A DNA stretch of 64,000 nucleotides from DASQMT01 sp963839615 (lineage in GTDB: Bacteria > Actinomycetota > Thermoleophilia > Solirubrobacterales > Solirubrobacteraceae), in contig CAWIVY010000007.1 in NCBI GenBank assembly GCA_963839615.1, forward strand, positions 806,001-870,000. Direction: 5' to 3'. The position numbers were made by a program, and so were the translations under genes. The notes beneath the pieces were generated by a model that saw only the letters and a program-made list of their open reading frames with translations, was not told the DNA's origin and searched no databases. Shown piece after piece: positions 59,668 to 64,000 of the stretch (the first letter of the stretch is position 1; each line of letters starts with the position of its first letter).

Positions 59668-59698
59668 GGGCCGGCGCCCCAGGCCGGGGCGCCGGCCC
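59668..59698. terminator. 13-bp GC hairpin between converging genes
   Basis: GGGCCGGCGCCCC (59668-59680) and GGGGCGCCGGCCC (59686-59698) form a perfect 13-bp stem with a 5-nt loop. It lies 33 nt after the channel gene stop and 27 nt past the tRNA 3' end on the other strand, so it can stop transcription in both directions. Confidence 0.7.
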
Positions 59699-59725
59699 CG
59701 GGGGCTGTGCCGGCGTCTCCGGCGA

Positions 59726-59798
59726 TGGGCCGGGGAGGATTCGAACCTCCGTCTGTCGGGTTATGAGCCCGCTGCTCTGACCGCTGAGCTACCGGCCC
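59726..59798 (-). tRNA. tRNA with CAT anticodon (elongator Met or Ile2)
   Basis: A complete cloverleaf of 73 nt: acceptor GGGCCGG/CCGGCCC, D stem GCTC/GAGC, anticodon loop CTCATAA, T stem GGAGG/CCTCC with loop TTCGAAT, discriminator A. CCA is not encoded. G1-C72 and C11-G24 argue against initiator tRNA, yet the anticodon stem has three consecutive G-C pairs as in initiators and a G27-A43 mismatch. Elongator Met is favoured; lysidine-modified Ile2 is the alternative. Confidence 0.92.
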
Positions 59799-59812
59799 CG
59801 CGCGGGCGAAGG

Positions 59813-61042
59813 CTAGTCGGCCCGTGCCGCGCGGCGCGCGAGCGCCGGCTCCGGCGCGAGCGCCAGCGTGACTGCACCGTCCCGCACGGCCAGCGCGGCG
59901 GCGCCGTCCGGCGTGCGCCAGGCGTCGCCGCCCGCCGGCGTGGACTCGGGCAGCCCCTCGCGGCCCCAGTCGCGCAGCGCCTGCGCGAACTCGGCCCGGT
60001 CGCGCTCCGAGTCCCACGTCCAGCGCATCACCAGCGCGCTCTCGTCGCCGCGGCGCAGCAGCGCGTAGCGGTCGCCGCCCCAGCCGGCGGCGGCGCCCGA
60101 GGATGCGGTCCCGCCGGCGCGCGCGAGCAGCTTCTGGGTCTGCCACTCGCCGAACGTCGAGCGCTGGGCGACCCGCCAGCCCGGTCCCAGCGCATGCACC
60201 GGCCCGCGGACCGAGACGCGGCGCGGCTGCTCGACCTTCAGGTAGGCGTCGGGGTGCAGGACCTGCTCCGTCGAGGTCGGAGGCCGGAAGCGCAGCGCGG
60301 CGTCGACCACCTTCCAGCCATCGTTGCCGACCTCGAGCAGGCGCGTGACGAACTTCTCGCCCTCCGAGTAGGAGAACAGCAGCTGCGCGGTCAGGAACGG
60401 CGGCAGGTCGCCGGTGCTGCCGAAGGCCGACGCGGCGAGCCCGCCGAACAGCTCCTCGGGGTCGAAGCGGTGATTGACGTAGCGGTACATGAGCACGCTC
60501 GCCGAGCCCTCGATCAGCGCCGTGTACGCGAGCGCCCGATCACCGCCGGCGGAGAGGCCGTCGAGGTCGAACTCGAAGCGCTGATCCTCGAGCGCGTGCG
60601 TCAGCTCGTGTGCGAGCACCATCTCGTAGAGCACCCGGTTGGCGGTCTGGGCGCCCTCCACGATCCGCAGCCGGTCCTCGCGCGGGTCGTAGTAGCCGGA
60701 AACGGCCTCGCCGAACGTCGAGCCGACGGCCTCGCCGAGATCGGTGTCCGGCGGTATCAGCCCGAGCATCACGAGCACGTCGGCGTCGGCGCGGCGCCGT
60801 GCCGGCGGGTAGTCCGTGTCGAGCGACGCCAGGCCCTCGCGGCGCGCCCGCGCCGGAGTCACCTCGACCGGCTCGGGAACGTGCTCGAACTTCAGCCCGC
60901 GCTCGCGCTCGACCCGCTCCGCGATCCGGGCGATGCTGTCGGGCCGCAACGCCGGCGCCGCCGCCTCCTTGTCGCCGCCGTCGAGCACGAAGGCGAGGAC
61001 GCCCAGGAGCAGGGCGAGGCAGGCGACGATGGCGAGCGGCAC
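59813..61042 (-). CDS. Membrane-anchored zinc metalloprotease-like protein
   Basis: 409-residue protein. The N-terminus is a membrane helix (LAIVACLALLLGVLAFVLD, residues about 3-21), then an extracytoplasmic domain with HELTHALEDQ (an HExxH zinc motif, about residues 146-155) and a downstream glutamate in ALIEGSASVLMYRY as likely third ligand. The ORF can be read further upstream to 61144 but GTG at 61042 places the helix at the start and leaves a gap for divergent promoters. No family name is certain; substrate unknown. Confidence 0.8.
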   Translation of the reverse strand: MPLAIVACLALLLGVLAFVLDGGDKEAAAPALRPDSIARIAERVERERGLKFEHVPEPVEVTPARARREGLASLDTDYPPARRRADADVLVMLGLIPPDTDLGEAVGSTFGEAVSGYYDPREDRLRIVEGAQTANRVLYEMVLAHELTHALEDQRFEFDLDGLSAGGDRALAYTALIEGSASVLMYRYVNHRFDPEELFGGLAASAFGSTGDLPPFLTAQLLFSYSEGEKFVTRLLEVGNDGWKVVDAALRFRPPTSTEQVLHPDAYLKVEQPRRVSVRGPVHALGPGWRVAQRSTFGEWQTQKLLARAGGTASSGAAAGWGGDRYALLRRGDESALVMRWTWDSERDRAEFAQALRDWGREGLPESTPAGGDAWRTPDGAAALAVRDGAVTLALAPEPALARRAARAD

Positions 61043-61125
61043 GAGTCGATCGTACGCCGGGGCACGGCCTGCTTTGATTGGCCGCGCGGTCGCCGCCGCC
61101 CGCAGCCCCGAGAAAGGATTCGAAG

Positions 61126-61848
61126 ATGCCGGATCGCGCAGCACTCGTCACCGGAGCGTCGAGTGGGATCGGCCTCGCGATAGCGCGGACGCTGGGCGAG
61201 GAGGGCCACGGGCTGACCGTCGCGGCGCGCCGTCCCGAGAAGCTCGCGAGCGCTGCCGCGGAGCTGCGCGAAGCCGGCTTCGAGGTCGAGGAGGTCGCGG
61301 GCAACATGGCCGACGAGGCGGACGTGCAGCGAATCGTGGCTGCCCACCGCGATCGCTGGGGGCGCCTCGACGTGCTCGTCAACAACGCCGGCGTCGGGAT
61401 CGGGGCGGCGGTCGCCGAGACCGTCACGAAGAAGATCGACATGCAGCTCGACGTGAACCTGCGCGCGATCATCCTCTTCTACCGCGAGTGCGCGGACCTG
61501 CTGCGCGCGGCCGGCGCCGAGCACCGCAACGCGCTCGTGGTCAACACGTCGTCGATCTCCGGCAAGTCGGGGCAGGCGTGGCTGAGCGTCTACTCGGCGA
61601 CGAAGGCCGCGGTGATCGGCTGGACCCAGGCGATGAACCGCGAGCTCAACGCCGAGGGGATCAAGTCCGTCGCGCTCTGCCCCGGCTTCGTCGACACCCC
61701 GATGACCGAGTTCGTGCGCGAGCACGTCTCCCAGGACGAGATGATCCGCCCCGAGGACATCTCCGAGTCGGTCCGCTTCCTGCTGCGCACGTCGCCGCAC
61801 TGCGTGGTCCCGGAGATCGTCTTCCAGCGGCCCGGCGAGGCGATTTGA
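61126..61848 (+). CDS. Short-chain dehydrogenase/reductase
   Basis: 240-residue classical SDR. The NAD(P)-binding motif is ALVTGASSGIGLAIA (TGASSGIG at residues 9-16), LVNNAGVG is present near 87, and the catalytic triad reads Ser in NTSSISG, then YSATK (Tyr-x-x-x-Lys), followed by PGFVDTPM. Substrate unknown. The ATG at 61126 follows GAAAGGA. Divergent from the metalloprotease gene. Confidence 0.9.
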   Translation: MPDRAALVTGASSGIGLAIARTLGEEGHGLTVAARRPEKLASAAAELREAGFEVEEVAGNMADEADVQRIVAAHRDRWGRLDVLVNNAGVGIGAAVAETVTKKIDMQLDVNLRAIILFYRECADLLRAAGAEHRNALVVNTSSISGKSGQAWLSVYSATKAAVIGWTQAMNRELNAEGIKSVALCPGFVDTPMTEFVREHVSQDEMIRPEDISESVRFLLRTSPHCVVPEIVFQRPGEAI

Positions 61849-61933
61849 ACGCGATGGCGAAAGTTCCTGGTCTCGGCGCCGTTTGCGCGTCCGGAAGGAT
61901 CAACGACCCGCGCGCGGTAGGAGACCCGAAGCG

Positions 61934-62683
61934 GTGACAAGTTCGGCTCGAGCATCCAAGGGCAGGGACACGCTCGCTTCACTGCGCGCGCGTCTCGTCC
62001 GGCTGGAGCGCGAGGCCGCCGAACGCCAGAGCCAGCTCGAGCAATATGCCGCCGACCTGCGCGAGGTCTTCAAGCAGGAGCGCAGCCGCGCCCGGGAGCT
62101 GCGCCGCTCCTACAAGGCCACCGTGCTCGCGCTCGCCAACGCCGTCGAGGCGCGCGACGCCTACACCGGCAAGCACGCCCAGCGCGTCGCCGCGTACGGC
62201 CTGCGGATCGCCCAGGCAGCCGGCGCCGACGTCGATCCGCAGATCGAGTTCGGCTTCCTCCTGCACGACATCGGCAAGGTCGCGGTGCCCGACGCGATCC
62301 TGTTCAAGCCCGGGCCGCTGACCGAGCACGAGCGCGCGCTGGTGCGCAGGCATCCGGAGATCGGCTCGGAGATCCTGCGTCACATCGACTTCCTCGACGA
62401 CGCCAAGTCCGTCGTCCTCCACCACCACGAGCGCTGGGACGGCGGTGGCTACCCGGACGGCCTGGCCGGGGAGGACATCCCGATGGCCGCCAGGGTGTTC
62501 GCCGTCGCGGACACGCTCGACGCGCTGACCTCGGCACGCCCCTACAGGCGCGCGATCGGATTCGCCGACGCCCGCAAGGTGATCTGCGAGCAGGCGGGCC
62601 GCCAGTTCGACGGGTCGGTCGTGGCGGCCTACGCGACGGTGCCCGACGACGCGTTCGTCGGCATCCGGGATGCGTTCGCGTGA
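61934..62683 (+). CDS. HD-GYP domain phosphodiesterase-like protein
   Basis: 249-residue protein with a coiled-coil N-terminus (LRARLVRLEREAAERQSQLEQ) and an HD-GYP domain starting near residue 65: AYTGKHAQRVAAYGL, the metal-binding LLHDIGKVAVPD, HHHERWDGGGYPDGLAGEDIP, and VFAVADTLDALTSARPYR. Such domains cleave cyclic di-GMP. The GTG start at 61934 is used. Its stop overlaps a receiver-domain gene by 4 nt, so the pair probably forms a two-component output. Confidence 0.88.
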   Translation: MTSSARASKGRDTLASLRARLVRLEREAAERQSQLEQYAADLREVFKQERSRARELRRSYKATVLALANAVEARDAYTGKHAQRVAAYGLRIAQAAGADVDPQIEFGFLLHDIGKVAVPDAILFKPGPLTEHERALVRRHPEIGSEILRHIDFLDDAKSVVLHHHERWDGGGYPDGLAGEDIPMAARVFAVADTLDALTSARPYRRAIGFADARKVICEQAGRQFDGSVVAAYATVPDDAFVGIRDAFA

Positions 62684-63393
62684 CGCGCACGATCCTCGTC
62701 GTCGACGACGACCCCATGATCCGGAAGCTGATCACCACCACGCTCGAGGACGTCGCCGGATTCCGGCTGCGTGAGGCGGGCGACGGTCAGGAGGCCCTCG
62801 AAGCCGCGGTCGAGGAGCGCCCGGAGATCGTCTTCCTCGACTACGACATGCCGCGGCTCGACGGCATCGAGACCTGCCGGCGGCTGCGCTCGGACCCCGT
62901 CACCGCCGACGCCACGATCGTGATGCTGACCGGCATGTCCGACACGCCCGCCCAGGACCGCGCGGCCGCCGCCGGCGCCGACCTGTTCCTCACGAAGCCC
63001 TTCTCGCCGCTGCGGCTGCTGCGGCTCGTCGACGACATCGGCAACGGCGGCCGCTGACGCCCGGTGCGCCGCGATCGCGGCGCCCAGGTCGACGTCGGAC
63101 GCGAGCGACGCCACGAGCAGGTCCTCGAGCACGCGCAGCTCCCGCCGCGTCGCCCGCCGAGCGCGCTTGGCGCGCGCGAACTCATCCCACGAGCGCGCGA
63201 AGGAGAGGAGGCTGGTGCGACCGCCGGAGCGGTGCGCGGCGAGCATCGGGCAGATCCCGCCGCGGTTGTCCGTGTACGCCCCGGCGATGATCGGGCTGGT
63301 GCGGATTCCGTGCAGCATGGCCTCGCGCGTGGAGCGCGGCAGGCACTCGATTGCGGTCTCCAACTGGCTGATAGGGTCGCGCCGCCTCGGCAT
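62629..63393 (-). CDS. Conserved small protein with unusually long antisense 3' extension
   Basis: 254 codons as read. The first 110 residues (ISQLETAIECLP, MLHGIRTSPIIAGAYTDNRGG, CPMLAAHRSGGRTSLLSFARSWDEF, ELRVLEDLL) look like a conserved compact family I associate with Solirubrobacterales, of unknown function. After residue about 112 the frame continues, low in complexity, entirely antisense to the CheY-like gene until a stop at 62629. The true stop may be lost or the C-terminus artefactual, so only about 63057-63393 is well supported. Confidence 0.55.
   Translation of the reverse strand: MPRRRDPISQLETAIECLPRSTREAMLHGIRTSPIIAGAYTDNRGGICPMLAAHRSGGRTSLLSFARSWDEFARAKRARRATRRELRVLEDLLVASLASDVDLGAAIAAHRASAAAVADVVDEPQQPQRREGLREEQVGAGGGRAVLGGRVGHAGQHHDRGVGGDGVRAQPPAGLDAVEPRHVVVEEDDLRALLDRGFEGLLTVARLTQPESGDVLERGGDQLPDHGVVVDDEDRARHANASRMPTNASSGTVA
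62680..63057 (+). CDS. Stand-alone response regulator receiver (CheY-like)
   Basis: 125-residue receiver domain without an output domain. Acidic pocket DDD at residues 8-10, phospho-acceptor Asp in FLDYDMP (near residue 53), conserved Thr in LTGMS and Lys in TKPFSPL. GTG start at 62680 overlaps the HD-GYP stop. It likely regulates the upstream HD-GYP protein or a partner in trans. A long minus-strand frame runs across it. Confidence 0.9.
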   Translation: MTRTILVVDDDPMIRKLITTTLEDVAGFRLREAGDGQEALEAAVEERPEIVFLDYDMPRLDGIETCRRLRSDPVTADATIVMLTGMSDTPAQDRAAAAGADLFLTKPFSPLRLLRLVDDIGNGGR

Positions 63394-63452
63394 CGCCCAC
63401 CGACGGTAGGGCGCGTAACCCCGGCGGGCAATCGAGGAAAGGCGGCTTGCAC

Positions 63453-64000
63453 TTGAGGCTCGGCTTGCACATCGGCTACTGGGGCCTGGGCCTCAGCTCG
63501 GCCGAGCAGCTGGAGCTCGTCCAGGAGGCCGAGCGCCTCGGCTACGACTCGATCTGGACCGCGGAAGCCTACGGCTCGGACGCCGTCACGATCCTCGCCT
63601 GGATGGCCGCGCAGACCGATCGCATCCGGCTCGGCTCGGCGATCCTGCAGATGCCCGGACGCTCCGCCGCGATGACGGCGATGACGGCCGCGACGCTCGA
63701 CCAGCTCTCGGACGGCCGCGTGCTGCTGGGCATCGGCACCAGCGGGCCGCAGGTCGCCGAGGGCTGGCACGGCCAGCGCTTCGCGCACCAGCTGCAGCGC
63801 ACGCGCGAGTACGTCGAGGTGGTGCGGATGGCGCTGCGGCGCGAGCGCGTCGAGTATCGCGGCGAGACGCTCGAGCTGCCGCTGCCCGACGGACCGGGCA
63901 AGGCGCTGAAGCTGACGATCGCCCCGGTGCAGGAGCGGATCCCGATCTACATCGCGGCGATCGGGCCCAGGAACACGACGCTGACCGCCGAGATCGCCGA
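63453..64000 (+). CDS. Luciferase-like F420-dependent oxidoreductase, 5' part
   Basis: About 182 codons before the window edge. It starts with LRLGLHIGYWGLGLSSAEQLELVQEAERLGYDSIWTAEAYGSD in sense, then RIRLGSAILQMPGRSAAMTAMTAATLDQLSDGR and LLGIGTSGPQVAEGWHG, the pattern of F420-dependent LLM enzymes. TTG at 63453 is chosen because GAGGAAAGG lies 10 nt upstream; TTG 63447 is possible. Catalytic half partly missing. Substrate unknown. Confidence 0.85.
   Translation, partial: MRLGLHIGYWGLGLSSAEQLELVQEAERLGYDSIWTAEAYGSDAVTILAWMAAQTDRIRLGSAILQMPGRSAAMTAMTAATLDQLSDGRVLLGIGTSGPQVAEGWHGQRFAHQLQRTREYVEVVRMALRRERVEYRGETLELPLPDGPGKALKLTIAPVQERIPIYIAAIGPRNTTLTAEIA

Overview
The window is very GC-rich, gene-dense bacterial chromosome. 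Short intergenic gaps, frequent four-base ATGA/GTGA gene overlaps, many GTG starts, a DipZ-type CcdA-thioredoxin protein, F420/FMN luciferase-like oxidoreductases, a PdxS/PdxT pair, separate proline and P5C dehydrogenases, and a small protein family I associate with Solirubrobacterales all point to an actinobacterium of the Thermoleophilia/Solirubrobacterales type. That placement is inference; no rRNA gene is present.

Layout. 1-0.9 kb: 5' part of threonine synthase behind a SAM-I riboswitch, with a readable promoter. 1-4.4 kb: CorA and small genes (winged-helix-like, methyltransferase, VOC, membrane, ParB-like). 4.4-11.3 kb: a seven-gene minus-strand operon (Rieske oxygenase, TetR, spermidine/putrescine-type ABC transporter, flavin amine oxidase) in which every junction overlaps by 4 nt. 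A plus-strand operon diverges from it (small unknown protein, acyl-CoA dehydrogenase, ADP-forming acyl-CoA synthetase). Together they look like uptake and oxidative breakdown of an amine or quaternary amine. 15-31 kb: a diacylglycerol-kinase-like gene, then housekeeping genes on the minus strand: rel, recJ, EamA transporter, secDF fusion, PAS/zinc-ribbon protein, ruvB, ruvA, ruvC, interrupted by plus-strand dipZ. 31-41 kb: luciferase-like oxidoreductase, yebC, nucleotide-sugar genes, PhzF/LysR, LOG, phosphomannomutase, LysR/EamA, FAD enzyme, glycosyltransferase. 41-45 kb: proline to glutamate catabolism and a VOC dioxygenase. 45-48 kb: Tat-exported PhoD phosphatase coupled to a protein with the LQRxAGNxAV motif. 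48-52 kb: pdxST, RpiR regulator, rfbC-gluQ. 52-56 kb: coiled-coil and membrane proteins, gltD, HD-GYP remnant. 56-60 kb: two sigma factors interleaved with two TM-helix-repeat channel-like genes, then a CAT-anticodon tRNA. 60-64 kb: membrane metalloprotease, SDR, HD-GYP plus CheY-like protein, and the 5' part of a luciferase-like oxidoreductase.

Two features are not explained by ordinary genes. One is a pair of 260-290 bp intergenic elements with matching terminal inverted repeats, each filling a gap between convergent genes (15.9-16.2 kb and 27.65-27.95 kb). The other is a set of three single-base insertions, each breaking a conserved gene (rel, ruvC, PAS/zinc-ribbon); shared errors in the sequence are the simplest explanation.
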